Shown: positions 43,910 to 51,468 of the stretch, one piece after another
Position numbering within the stretch: position 1 is the first letter of the stretch
How the letters are laid out: each line of letters starts with the position of its first letter
DNA from: an uncultured Siphonobacter sp.
GTDB lineage: Bacteria > Bacteroidota > Bacteroidia > Cytophagales > Spirosomataceae
Direction: 5' to 3'
Assembly (NCBI GenBank): GCA_913775095.1
Contig: CAJYIW010000005.1
Location: forward strand, 124,001-188,000
DNA: 64,000 nt
Made by a program: the position numbers and the translations under genes
Notes under the pieces: model-generated
The model's input: only the letters and a program-made list of their open reading frames with translations
What the model was told of the DNA's origin: nothing
The model's database searches: none

Positions 43910-43954
43910 CTAGCTAGTCAAACCAGGAAAGGAAAGCGTGTAAATCTGTTGCAT
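43910..43954 (-). promoter_or_regulatory. Upstream short frame in a conserved SusC leader block
   Basis: On the coding strand TATACTTAACCAAACTATG leads into the frame MQQIYTLSFPGLTS, which stops 97 nt before the SusC ATG. The block around this ATG is closely similar to the start-codon region of the pair 1 SusC (TATACTTTATCAAGTTATG followed by CAACAA). The frame may be a leader peptide or a relic of a former SusC start. Confidence 0.4.
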
Positions 43955-44295
43955 AGTTTGGTTAAGTATAAAAGGGAAGAAAGACAATCTGATTCACAGA
44001 AATCAGATTGGTGATTCAATATTAAAAAAACTCATTCTTTTTTCATAAAATATTCTGTAAAATATTATTTATACCTCTATAGTAACTATAATTAAGCAGT
44101 ACATACCAAATATTTTTCACTTAAATATAAATAATACAGAATAATATACCAATAATTTAAATTACCTAATAATAACATATAATTAATAAATTAAGTTAAT
44201 ATAAATATTTAAATCCATTTTCAGTAACATCCAAATCAATAAATTTGATTTAAAATCTATATATCAGAAAAATTAAAACTTGTGACCTTGCCCCC

Positions 44296-44345
44296 TTTAT
44301 ACCAGAAAAAGCCTCCCTGCGTGAGGAGGCTTTTTCTGGTATAAA
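44296..44345 (-). terminator. Terminator of gldA
   Basis: A perfect 21-bp stem (TTTATACCAGAAAAAGCCTC and one more base, plus complement) with an 8-nt loop, 15 nt after the gldA stop codon. Confidence 0.85.
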
Positions 44346-44359
44346 GAACATGGGTAGTC

Positions 44360-45067
44360 TTATACCGTTAATTCACGAAATAGCGTTTCCAGGGATTTTC
44401 CCGTCTGCGTTAAGGCCTGAATGGTGTCATTGGCAACGAGTTTTCCGCGTTTCAGTATGACGGCCCGGTCGCAGATGGCTTCTACTTCCTGCATGATGTG
44501 CGTAGAGAAAAGCACCGTTTTTTCCTGGCCGATGGATTTAATCACCGAACGAATTTCGACGAGCTGATTCGGGTCCAGCCCCGTGGTGGGCTCATCCAGA
44601 ATCAGTACCGGCGGGTTATGCACCAGTGCCTGAGCCAGACCTACCCGTTGCCGGTAACCTTTGGATAACTGAACAATGCGTTTATGCTGTTCGAGGCCAA
44701 GCCCCACCTGCTCGATGACGTCCTTTACGCGATGCGTCAGCACCTCGCCCTTCAGTCCGTAAAGCTCACCAATGAAGCGAAGAAACTCCTTGACGTACAT
44801 GTCCAGATACAGCGGGTTATGTTCGGGCAGGTAGCCCAGCTGTTGACGAACTTCCATGGAATGCCGGGTAACATCGTAACCCGCTACCTCTACGGTTCCG
44901 CTGGTGGGGTGCAGGTAACCCGTCGCAATTTTCATGGTTGTGGACTTTCCGGCTCCGTTGGGACCCAGAAAACCGACGATCTCGCCCGGCTTCACTTCAA
45001 AACTCAGTTGATCCACCGCTTTTTGTGGACCGTATATTTTGGTAAGATCTTTGATAATGATAGACAC
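44360..45067 (-). CDS. gldA: ABC transporter ATP-binding protein, GldA type
   Basis: A single ABC ATPase domain of 235 aa: Walker A GPNGAGKST, Q-loop GYLPEHNPLYLDMYV, signature LSKGYRQRVGLAQAL, Walker B VLILDEPTTGLDPNQL, H-loop FSTHIMQEVEAI. The sequence is of the gliding-motility GldA kind, whose partners GldF and GldG form the membrane part; in several gliding Bacteroidota the complex is accessory. The gldF and gldG genes are not in this window. The start codon is GTG (MSIIIKDL). A general ABC-2-type exporter ATPase is the alternative reading. Confidence 0.85.
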   Translation of the reverse strand: MSIIIKDLTKIYGPQKAVDQLSFEVKPGEIVGFLGPNGAGKSTTMKIATGYLHPTSGTVEVAGYDVTRHSMEVRQQLGYLPEHNPLYLDMYVKEFLRFIGELYGLKGEVLTHRVKDVIEQVGLGLEQHKRIVQLSKGYRQRVGLAQALVHNPPVLILDEPTTGLDPNQLVEIRSVIKSIGQEKTVLFSTHIMQEVEAICDRAVILKRGKLVANDTIQALTQTGKSLETLFRELTV

Positions 45068-45356
45068 GCGAGAGGGCTCTAATGAATGAAATGTTCGCTA
45101 AATCAAATGCAGACGCAAAGTAAAACGCGAAGCTTGGAAAAACTGGTATATTCCTTTTACAATTCCCATAAACTCCGCATTTCGTCGACTTTCAATCTTG
45201 AATGCTTATCGGGATTACCTATTTTTACCCGAATATTCACTTCGTCGCGAGCAAAATTCTACTTTTTTCGAAAAAAATAGGTTCATTTTCAGACCCTAAG
45301 GCATAGAATCAGTCGAGTGCTCCCATATACCTTATCACGAAACACCATTAGCAGCC

Positions 45357-46949
45357 GTGGCCAACGACTCCCTTTTTCGTAAAAAATCAATTCAACAAGT
45401 TCTTAATAACGACGCCACCGGCGAGTCGCACGGCTTGACCAAAATTCTCGGCGTTCGGGATTTGACTTCACTGGGTATTGCGGCCATCATCGGAGCCGGG
45501 ATATTCAGTACCATTGGCCGGGCCAGTTTTGATGGCGGCCCTGCCGTTTCCCTCCTCTTCGTATTCACGGCCATTGCCTGCGTGTTTACGGCGTTGAGCT
45601 ACGCCCAGTTTGCGTCAACGGTTCCGGTTTCGGGCAGTGCTTATACGTACGCTTACGTTTCATTCGGTGAAATTTTCGCCTGGATCATCGGCTGGGCTCT
45701 GATTCTGGAATATGCCGTTTCCAACATGGTCGTGGCCATTTCGTGGTCGGAATACTTTTCCTCGATGCTGGTGGGCTTTGGAATTCACATTCCCGACTGG
45801 CTAACCAGCAATCCATTCTCGGCCAGTGAAGCGGCTCAGGCTTCTGCCCCCACCATTGGCGGCGTCAAACTAATTCTGGATCTCCCCGCGGGTCTGATTA
45901 CGGTACTGGTAACGGCTCTGGTGTACATCGGCATCAAAGAGTCCAAGAATGTCAGTAATATGCTCGTCGCTCTTAAAATGGCGGTCATTCTGCTGGTTAT
46001 CGGAGCGGGGGCTTTTTACGTGAAACCCGAAAACTGGTCGCCTTTTGCTCCCAACGGGGTTAGTGGTGTGCTGAGTGGCGTAGCGGCGGTATTCTTCGCT
46101 TTCATCGGTTTTGATTCCATTTCAACCACGGCGGAAGAATGCAAAAACCCGCAGCGGGACATGCCCCGGGCCATGATTTACTGTCTGATTATCTGTACGG
46201 TGATGTACGTATTAATCACGCTGATTCTGACGGGAATGGTGCATTACAAGGAACTAAACGTGGACGATCCGCTGGCGTACGTTTTCCATAAAGTAGGGTT
46301 TGATTTTGTGGCGGGTGTAATCTCCGTTTCGGCAGTAATCGCCATTACCAGTGCGTTACTGGTGTATCAATTGGGCCAGCCCCGCATCTGGATGACGATG
46401 AGTCGTGATGGCTTACTCTGGCCGATGTTCGCTAAAATTCACCCCAAATTCCACACGCCGTCGTTTGCAACGATCGTAACGGGCATTGTGGTGGCCGTTC
46501 CTTCCATGTTCTTCGACATGGGTTTCTTCATTGACCTGACCAGCGTGGGTACGTTCTTCGCGTTCATTCTGGTTTGCGGCGGCGTACTTTACATGGACCA
46601 TCAGGGACTTAGTGCCTATTCCAAGTTCAAAGTTCCTTACGTCAACGGAAAATTCATCGTAGGAATCGGTTTTGTTATCGCTCTGATTTTTGCTATTTAT
46701 TCCGATCATTATGTCATGGCGATGGAAGAAAAACCGCTGTTATTCGTTTTCTGGCTGGTTTTTGCTACGCTTTCGGTCATGAGTTATCGCTATAATTTCT
46801 CATTACTTCCCGTGCTGGGCATTCTCACGAACCTATACCTGATGACCGAACTCGGCATTCTTAACTGGGGAGCTTTCGTGGCCTGGCTCATCATTGGACT
46901 GGTTATCTATTTTAGCTATGGTCGTCAGCACTCCAAGATGGCGAAGTAA
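45357..46949 (+). CDS. APC family amino-acid permease
   Basis: Cytoplasmic-membrane amino-acid transporter of 530 aa with about 12 to 14 hydrophobic segments. The TM1 substrate-binding motif GAGIFSTIG is in LGIAAIIGAGIFSTIGRAS, and the TM6 region has VAAVFFAFIGFDSISTTAEECKNPQRDMPRAM, the classical APC/CAT-type signature (cationic amino-acid transporter subgroup). The start is GTG; no ATG lies upstream in frame. The RidA-like gene follows 30 nt downstream on the same strand, so they form one operon. The substrate is not certain; cationic amino acids are the best guess from family resemblance. Confidence 0.93.
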   Translation: MANDSLFRKKSIQQVLNNDATGESHGLTKILGVRDLTSLGIAAIIGAGIFSTIGRASFDGGPAVSLLFVFTAIACVFTALSYAQFASTVPVSGSAYTYAYVSFGEIFAWIIGWALILEYAVSNMVVAISWSEYFSSMLVGFGIHIPDWLTSNPFSASEAAQASAPTIGGVKLILDLPAGLITVLVTALVYIGIKESKNVSNMLVALKMAVILLVIGAGAFYVKPENWSPFAPNGVSGVLSGVAAVFFAFIGFDSISTTAEECKNPQRDMPRAMIYCLIICTVMYVLITLILTGMVHYKELNVDDPLAYVFHKVGFDFVAGVISVSAVIAITSALLVYQLGQPRIWMTMSRDGLLWPMFAKIHPKFHTPSFATIVTGIVVAVPSMFFDMGFFIDLTSVGTFFAFILVCGGVLYMDHQGLSAYSKFKVPYVNGKFIVGIGFVIALIFAIYSDHYVMAMEEKPLLFVFWLVFATLSVMSYRYNFSLLPVLGILTNLYLMTELGILNWGAFVAWLIIGLVIYFSYGRQHSKMAK

Positions 46950-46979
46950 GCTTTATTCCTCCTCATTCCTACGAAAAAC

Positions 46980-47426
46980 ATGATTCGTCGCCTGGTTCTG
47001 ATTACGTGTATGGTGGGCTGTAGCAGTCTGGGCTGGGCTCAGAAGAAAATTCATCACTCGGAAACGGCCCCCGCTCCCATTGGGCCCTATAGCCAGGCCG
47101 TAGAAGCGAATGGTCTGGTGTTTGTGGCCGGGCAGGTCGGCCTGCACCCGCGTACGAAAGAACTCGTCAAAGGAGGAATTGAAGCGGAGGTTTCCCAGAT
47201 CATGGAAAATATTTCAGCCATTCTGAAAGCAGCTCAGCTGGACTTTACAGACATTGTAAACACGACGATTTACGTGAAGGACTTATCGAACTTTCAGCGG
47301 ATCAATACCCTCTACGGCAAGTATTTTCAGGACAGTTACCCGGCCCGCACTACGGTTGGCGTTTCTGATTTACCAGCAGGGGCCAACGTAGAGATAACGG
47401 TAGTTGCGGCTCGTAGGAGTAAATAA
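46980..47426 (+). CDS. RidA family protein with signal peptide
   Basis: RidA enzymes hydrolyse reactive enamines and imines made by PLP enzymes. The 148-aa product has the RidA core (SETAPAPIGPYSQAVEANGLVFVAGQVGLHP), the central QIMENISAILKAAQLDFTDIV and TTIYVKDLSNFQRINTLYGKYF, and the catalytic Arg in PARTTVGVSDLPAGANVEI. Unlike typical cytoplasmic RidA (about 130 aa), it carries an N-terminal signal peptide, MIRRLVLITCMVGCSSLGWAQ, with likely cleavage after GWA. It would therefore act in the periplasm. It is co-transcribed with an amino-acid permease 30 nt upstream. Confidence 0.92.
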   Translation: MIRRLVLITCMVGCSSLGWAQKKIHHSETAPAPIGPYSQAVEANGLVFVAGQVGLHPRTKELVKGGIEAEVSQIMENISAILKAAQLDFTDIVNTTIYVKDLSNFQRINTLYGKYFQDSYPARTTVGVSDLPAGANVEITVVAARRSK

Positions 47427-47432
47427 TTCATG

Positions 47433-47490
47433 AACTTATAAAAAAGGAGCGGCCGGGGTAGTAACCCCGGCCGCTCCTTTTTTATAAGTT
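47433..47490. terminator. Bidirectional terminator after the RidA gene
   Basis: A perfect 26-bp stem that starts AACTTATAAAAAAGGAGCGG, with a 6-nt loop, 7 nt after the stop codon. It also lies 33 nt beyond the end of the small minus-strand frame at 47523-47675. Confidence 0.85.
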
Positions 47491-47522
47491 CTTTCCTTTC
47501 GGCCAAGAGCCAAAAGCCTATT

Positions 47523-47675
47523 CTAACCGTTAAGAAGTTTCCAGTCGTTGAAAAACTTGTCTCCGGACACGCTCATAGGCAAACTGGGCTTGCGAAGTGA
47601 AGCGGCTGAACGGATGGGTTTATAAACTAAACCGAGCTTAATTAACAAGCGACGAGTAGCGAAGGAATAATTCAT
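47523..47675 (-). CDS. Possible small basic protein (50 aa)
   Basis: The frame MNYSFATRRLLIKLGLVYKP continues to KFFNDWKLLNG with an ATG start and a TAG stop. It is basic and moderately hydrophobic at its N-terminus. I do not recognise it. Two facts favour a real transcription unit: it lies in its own compartment between two strong terminators, and the hairpin at 47433-47490 follows its stop codon closely. No conservation evidence is available and there is no clear promoter, so it may also be chance. Confidence 0.35.
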   Translation of the reverse strand: MNYSFATRRLLIKLGLVYKPIRSAASLRKPSLPMSVSGDKFFNDWKLLNG

Positions 47676-47795
47676 GGCTTTTACGGTATTGAATGGTTAT
47701 ACTTCATAGGAACGTCTTTGATGTTCTGATAGTATCCGGAATAATATCAAAATACCATGCCAGACTCTGATTTAGCGACCAAAGTCCTAAAAAAA

Positions 47796-47821
47796 AAGTC
47801 TGGCTTCGAAAAGCCAGACTT
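47796..47821 (-). terminator. Terminator of the zinc peptidase gene
   Basis: An 11-bp stem AAGTCTGGCTT/AAGCCAGACTT with loop CGAA and a run of eight or nine T on the coding strand, 22 nt after the stop codon. Confidence 0.85.
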
Positions 47822-47842
47822 CAAAAGAATTAATCAGAAGGC

Positions 47843-48529
47843 TTAGTCACTTCGACGACCACCCATTAAAAGACTTACGTAATAAAGTAAAGTAGCCAAA
47901 GATCCAATGGCTGCGACTACGTACGTACGAGCGGCCCATTTCAGAGCGTCCGCCGCCATTTCGTGTTCCCGGGGCGTTACTGTTCCGGTTCGCTGAATCC
48001 AGGCCAGAGCCCGGTTGGAAGCATCGTACTCCACAGGGAGCGTGATGAAACTGAATAAGGTAGTTGCCGCAAATAACGCGACTCCAATGGCCAGAGGAAT
48101 GGGAGTTGTGTTCAGTAAAAAGATACCCGCCAGAATGATCCACTGCATCCAGCTGGAAGCAATGCTCAGGAAAGGTACCATCGAGCTACGGAACTGAAGC
48201 CAGCTGTACGCGGTGGCGTGCTGAACGGCGTGACCGCATTCATGAGCAGCAACGGCCGCCGCCGCTACACTTCTGCCGTAATACACATCATTACTCAGAT
48301 TTACCGTCTTATCTGCCGGGTTATAGTGGTCGGTCAGTTGTCCTTCTACGGACAATACCCGTACGTCATAAATGCCGTTGTCGTGCAGCATCTTTTCGGC
48401 GATCTCTTTACCCGAAAGATTAACCGCCAGTCCAACCTGCGAATATTCCGTAAACTTGCTACGAAGCCGCCAGCTAACCAGCGAGCTGACGATCATAACA
48501 ACTATACCAATTAAATATGCTCCTGCCAT
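47843..48529 (-). CDS. Neutral zinc metallopeptidase, membrane-anchored (Zn_peptidase_2 family)
   Basis: A 228-aa membrane protein of the PF04298 family. An N-terminal helix (residues 1-20) is followed by the zinc site HECGH in AAVAAHECGHAVQHATAYSW, then two closely spaced helices (about residues 118-165) and a last helix near the C-terminus (about 205-222). The family is annotated as neutral zinc metallopeptidase; its substrates are not known. A strong terminator follows. The rfaE2 gene is upstream on the same strand, separated by a cluster of GTTTGA motifs. Confidence 0.9.
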   Translation of the reverse strand: MAGAYLIGIVVMIVSSLVSWRLRSKFTEYSQVGLAVNLSGKEIAEKMLHDNGIYDVRVLSVEGQLTDHYNPADKTVNLSNDVYYGRSVAAAAVAAHECGHAVQHATAYSWLQFRSSMVPFLSIASSWMQWIILAGIFLLNTTPIPLAIGVALFAATTLFSFITLPVEYDASNRALAWIQRTGTVTPREHEMAADALKWAARTYVVAAIGSLATLLYYVSLLMGGRRSD

Positions 48530-48561
48530 AGTTATAGTGGTTTATTAACTTACTCTGCTTG

Positions 48562-48716
48562 AGTTTGAGGTTTGATTTGGTTTGAAGTTTGAGTACTTGG
48601 ATTATACTATACTACCGTTTGAATCAAGCCTAGAAAGTTATCAAACCAAGTTATATCTTCTCCAACTACATCAAACCGGAATTCAATCAAACGTCTTCAA
48701 ACTCATCAAAAGTTAT
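48562..48716. repeat. Inverted clusters of GTTTGA and TCAAAC motifs
   Basis: Left part (about 48562-48592 plus 48617-48622): GTTTGAG, GTTTGAT, GTTTGAA, GTTTGAG, GTTTGAA, largely on a 7-bp spacing. Right part (about 48640-48711): TCAAAC repeated in ATCAAACC, ATCAAACC, ATCAAACG, TTCAAACT. The two halves are reverse complements and could fold on each other. A similar arrangement occurs at about 63.7-63.87 kb. Confidence 0.65.
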
Positions 48717-49188
48717 TCTTGATTTTTTCAATTAACGAAGAAGTAGAAAAACCTTGTACTAAAGGTATCGTTTTCACTTCTCCTCCATTACCTAATACAA
48801 AATCCGAACCAACGATGGTTTCCACACTGTAGTCATCACCTTTGACCAAAATGTCAGGATTAATGGCCTCAATCAGTTCTTTTGGCGTAGGTTCATCGAA
48901 CAAAATGACAGTATCCACAAACGCTAACGAAGCAATTAGCCGGGCACGGGCGTATTCATTCACTACGGGCCGGAGCGGACCTTTAATGCGGGAAACCGAC
49001 GCATCTGTATTCAAACCCAGGACCAGACGATCGCCCAGATTCCGGGCTTTTTCCAGATAATCGACGTGTCCCAGATGAACGATATCAAAACACCCGTTGG
49101 TAAAGACAATTTTTTGTCCGCTCGTTTTCCATTCTACTAACTGAGGAATGGCTTCGGCGACGGTTTTAATCTTGGAAGCTGTATGCAT
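48706..49188 (-). CDS. rfaE2: D-glycero-beta-D-manno-heptose 1-phosphate adenylyltransferase
   Basis: Activates heptose 1-phosphate with ATP (the HldE C-terminal activity) for the core of lipopolysaccharide. The product is 160 aa, starting MHTASKIKTVAEAIPQL. A longer frame to 49287 would overlap the neighbouring gene and carries no conserved sequence. The nucleotidyltransferase motifs are IVFTNGCFDIVHLGHVDYLEKAR (HxGH), LVLGLNTDASVSRIKG, and ILVKGDDY with the STSSLIEKI end. The kinase half (HldE N-terminal) is not in this window, so the two activities are on separate proteins. Confidence 0.95.
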   Translation of the reverse strand: MHTASKIKTVAEAIPQLVEWKTSGQKIVFTNGCFDIVHLGHVDYLEKARNLGDRLVLGLNTDASVSRIKGPLRPVVNEYARARLIASLAFVDTVILFDEPTPKELIEAINPDILVKGDDYSVETIVGSDFVLGNGGEVKTIPLVQGFSTSSLIEKIKNNF

Positions 49189-49273
49189 AAGGCCTGTTTT
49201 CTTTGGACAATACTCGTGGCTTAACTCACTGAATGAACGAATGACGAAAACCCGGAAGTACTTTCTATAATAA

Positions 49274-50275
49274 TTATTCCGTGGCAATTGTTTTAGGGCT
49301 CGACTGCGTTAAAAACGAGATGACCAGGAACACTGAACCAATGACCAGCGTACTGATCATTTGCGAACTCTGAATGAATGTAGCCAGGGTTCCACTGTCT
49401 GCTTCGGGAAGCTGGTAGATGGAATGCAGAGCAAACGCCACGAACGCATTGAAAGATCCTACGCCCCCCGGCGTTGGTAAAATCATGGCCAGGGCTCCGA
49501 CCGTTAAGGTCGTCAGGGCCACCAGCGGCGAAAGACCGGCAAATTTAGGAATGGCAAAAAACAGCACGTATCCCATCAGCCAGTACATGAACCAGATCAT
49601 GAAGGTATAAAACAGAAACCAGCCCGGCTGACGCAGGTTACGAATGCTCAGTAGACCCGATAAGAGTCCCTGCCCTGCCTTGGCGAGTTTCTGCACAATC
49701 GCCAGTTGCAGCAGCCGCTCCCAGAGAAAGAAAACGGCCAGTCCTCCCGCGACGAGGATACCCAGAGCAATCCAGATTAGTACCGGAACTCCAGAGTCTG
49801 ATTCAGGCGTGGCGGAAGTTGATCCCTGAATGAAAGTAATCAATCGATCAAAATCCAGCAACAGGTTAAGACCCAGCAGTAAGAAGAGAGAAACCACGTC
49901 AAAAATCCGTTCGGTTACGACCGTTCCCAGTGATTTTTCGATGGGAATGCCATCACTTTTATAGAGCGAACTACAGCGGGTTACTTCCCCAAGGCGAGGC
50001 ACCAGGTTATTGGCAAAATACCCCAGCCATACCGCAGTATTCGTCCGGAAAAAAGAAGGGGTATATCCCATGGGTTCCAGCAGAATTCGCCAGCGGGCCG
50101 CCCGGCTGCCGTGAGCCACAAAGGTGAGCAGAATCATTAAGCCCACCCATCTGAAATCAGCCTGGGATACATCGGCCCAGAGTTGCCGGGGGTTAATGGT
50201 TCCGGAGTGAATCGCAAACCAGATCAGGCCAGCGGCCAGGCCAACGAATACTAAATACTGAAGTGTCTTCTTCAT
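49274..50275 (-). CDS. Flippase-like (LPG synthase TM domain, YbhN/AglD-type) membrane protein
   Basis: Integral membrane protein of 333 aa with about eight helices, of the lysylphosphatidylglycerol-synthase TM-region family (PF03706). Recognisable segments are SRAARWRILLEPMGY, NLVPRLGEVTRCSSLYK, TVVTERIFDVVSLFLL, and GVGSFNAFVAFALHSIY. The start chosen, MKKTLQYLVFVGLAAGL, is the first to give a proper first helix; the frame continues 22 residues upstream. The gene lies between rfaE2 and panD. In my experience panC, panD and this flippase-like gene are often neighbours in Bacteroidota. Transport of a lipid-linked molecule is the usual hypothesis. Confidence 0.88.
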   Translation of the reverse strand: MKKTLQYLVFVGLAAGLIWFAIHSGTINPRQLWADVSQADFRWVGLMILLTFVAHGSRAARWRILLEPMGYTPSFFRTNTAVWLGYFANNLVPRLGEVTRCSSLYKSDGIPIEKSLGTVVTERIFDVVSLFLLLGLNLLLDFDRLITFIQGSTSATPESDSGVPVLIWIALGILVAGGLAVFFLWERLLQLAIVQKLAKAGQGLLSGLLSIRNLRQPGWFLFYTFMIWFMYWLMGYVLFFAIPKFAGLSPLVALTTLTVGALAMILPTPGGVGSFNAFVAFALHSIYQLPEADSGTLATFIQSSQMISTLVIGSVFLVISFLTQSSPKTIATE

Positions 50276-50410
50276 GGTTTTTAATCCTACCGATAGGTGG
50301 TTTCCGGCAAAAATAAACGAGGTGATCCGTTTCCGAATCACCTCTGCTTTAAAACTGTTGTGCTGTTGTCATTTTAGTCCTGCGACTAGTCCACGCAAAA
50401 AGCACGCTTT

Positions 50411-50746
50411 CTATTTCACCAATCGGTTATTGGCGTCTGGAAATACTACCGTCGGCTTGTGAATTTTCGCTTCCTCGGGTGTCATCAGAGCGTAAGCCAT
50501 GATGATAATGATGTCTCCCACCTGAGCCCGGCGAGCCGCCGCCCCGTTGAGACAAATCGTACCCGTTCCCCGCTCCCCTGTGATCACGTACGTTTCAAAA
50601 CGCTCGCCATTGTTGTTATTAACAATCTGCACTTTTTCGTTTTCCAGCAGGTTAGCCGCATCCATCAGATCTTCATCAATGGTAATGCTACCTACGTAAT
50701 TCAGCTCCGCCTGCGTTACCCGAACGCGGTGAAGCTTTGATTTCAT
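50411..50746 (-). CDS. panD: Aspartate 1-decarboxylase precursor
   Basis: Makes beta-alanine from L-aspartate for pantothenate. The proenzyme self-cleaves at a Gly-Ser bond to give a pyruvoyl cofactor; here the site is Gly19-Ser20 in [10 protein letters not shown]. The start [20 protein letters not shown] is typical and gives 111 aa; five more in-frame residues upstream are unlikely to be used. [19 protein letters not shown] is the conserved C-terminal region. It lies upstream of the flippase-like gene with a 135-nt gap. panC, its pathway partner, lies about 11 kb away in this window. Confidence 0.96.
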   Translation of the reverse strand: MKSKLHRVRVTQAELNYVGSITIDEDLMDAANLLENEKVQIVNNNNGERFETYVITGERGTGTICLNGAAARRAQVGDIIIIMAYALMTPEEAKIHKPTVVFPDANNRLVK

Positions 50747-50761
50747 AATAGTCAGGAACAT

Positions 50762-51468
50762 TCGTGTGTATTGTTTCCAAAACCCCGAACGCGTCAGGGG
50801 CGGGCAAAGTTCGGGAAAGTTTTTTCAGGAATAAGCATTCGTCCCAAGAAAAGACTTACCCCTTTGATTAAGTCAATTTAATATAACTTAGAACATATTT
50901 ACAACAAACCTAAAATTAAACCAACATAAAAACCAGTATTTATCAATTATCCAGAATTTAATTCTGATACTCTTTCCTTTTTCTCCATATTATTTCAGCG
51001 AAGGCATCTTTAACTTCATACGTCTGCCGTATTGGCGTCAACGCACGCTACCAGTAAAAAAATTATTATTTTTTGTGCAAACGTTTGTTATGGGATGAAC
51101 AACCGTTTGCACATTTCGCCAGGCCGCTTTTGGCCGTTTCTGAGCTTCCAGAGCCTATTGCATTCTCTAGTTTGCTTCGTAATTTCATACCAGAAACTTC
51201 TGATCAGGCCGCTGTTTCCCAGTACTCTTAACCCAGACTAAGCTTTAAAATTACTTCATTTTAAACCCCGATTCAATCCCTAAGAAACGATTCAAAAGCC
51301 CTGACCAAGCCCATCACTTTCACCTGGTTTCTGGTGCTGATGTCTGCAGCATTCACGCCCCCCTATCCAGAGTTTTACCCTTATTAAGCCCACCCAAAGC
51401 GTGCTGAACGGGATGATTATGCTCCGATTTTCTGATTATTCCATTCACTGACTTGTATACGATAACCT
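50762..51468. other. Long control region upstream of SusC pair 3
   Basis: About 700 nt. An AT-rich part (about 50.86-51.07 kb) is followed by an inverted repeat TGTGCAAACG/CGTTTGCACA. A 69-codon plus-strand frame at 51032-51241 crosses the repeat but has no sign of being coding. Confidence 0.65.
51074..51113. promoter_or_regulatory. Inverted repeat with a LacI-like operator core
   Basis: Arms TGTGCAAACG (51074-51083) and CGTTTGCACA (51104-51113), with pairing extending inward to about 16 bp with one mismatch and a loop of about 8 nt. The left arm contains the palindrome CAAACGTTTG, the kind of core bound by LacI/GalR regulators. It lies about 355 nt before the SusC ATG. No such regulator is encoded in the window. 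Confidence 0.4.

Larger units (their letters stand above)
43814..44359. other. AT-rich control region upstream of SusC pair 2
   Basis: No gene. It contains the conserved leader block, then about 260 nt of very AT-rich sequence (about 44.02-44.28 kb) resembling the region upstream of SusC pair 1, then the gldA terminator. Confidence 0.65.
47427..47842. other. Region between two terminators with one small candidate gene
   Basis: Apart from the two hairpins at 47433-47490 and 47796-47821, the only coding candidate is a 50-codon frame on the minus strand. Confidence 0.6.

Noticed and set aside
49189-49287. Extended N-terminus of rfaE2
   Set aside because: The extra 33 residues overlap the flippase-like gene and match nothing in the family; MHTASKIKTV is the normal start.
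51032-51241. A 69-codon plus-strand frame before SusC pair 3
   Set aside because: It starts in AT-rich control DNA, runs through the LacI-like inverted repeat, has no recognisable protein features, and lies in a probable 5' control region.
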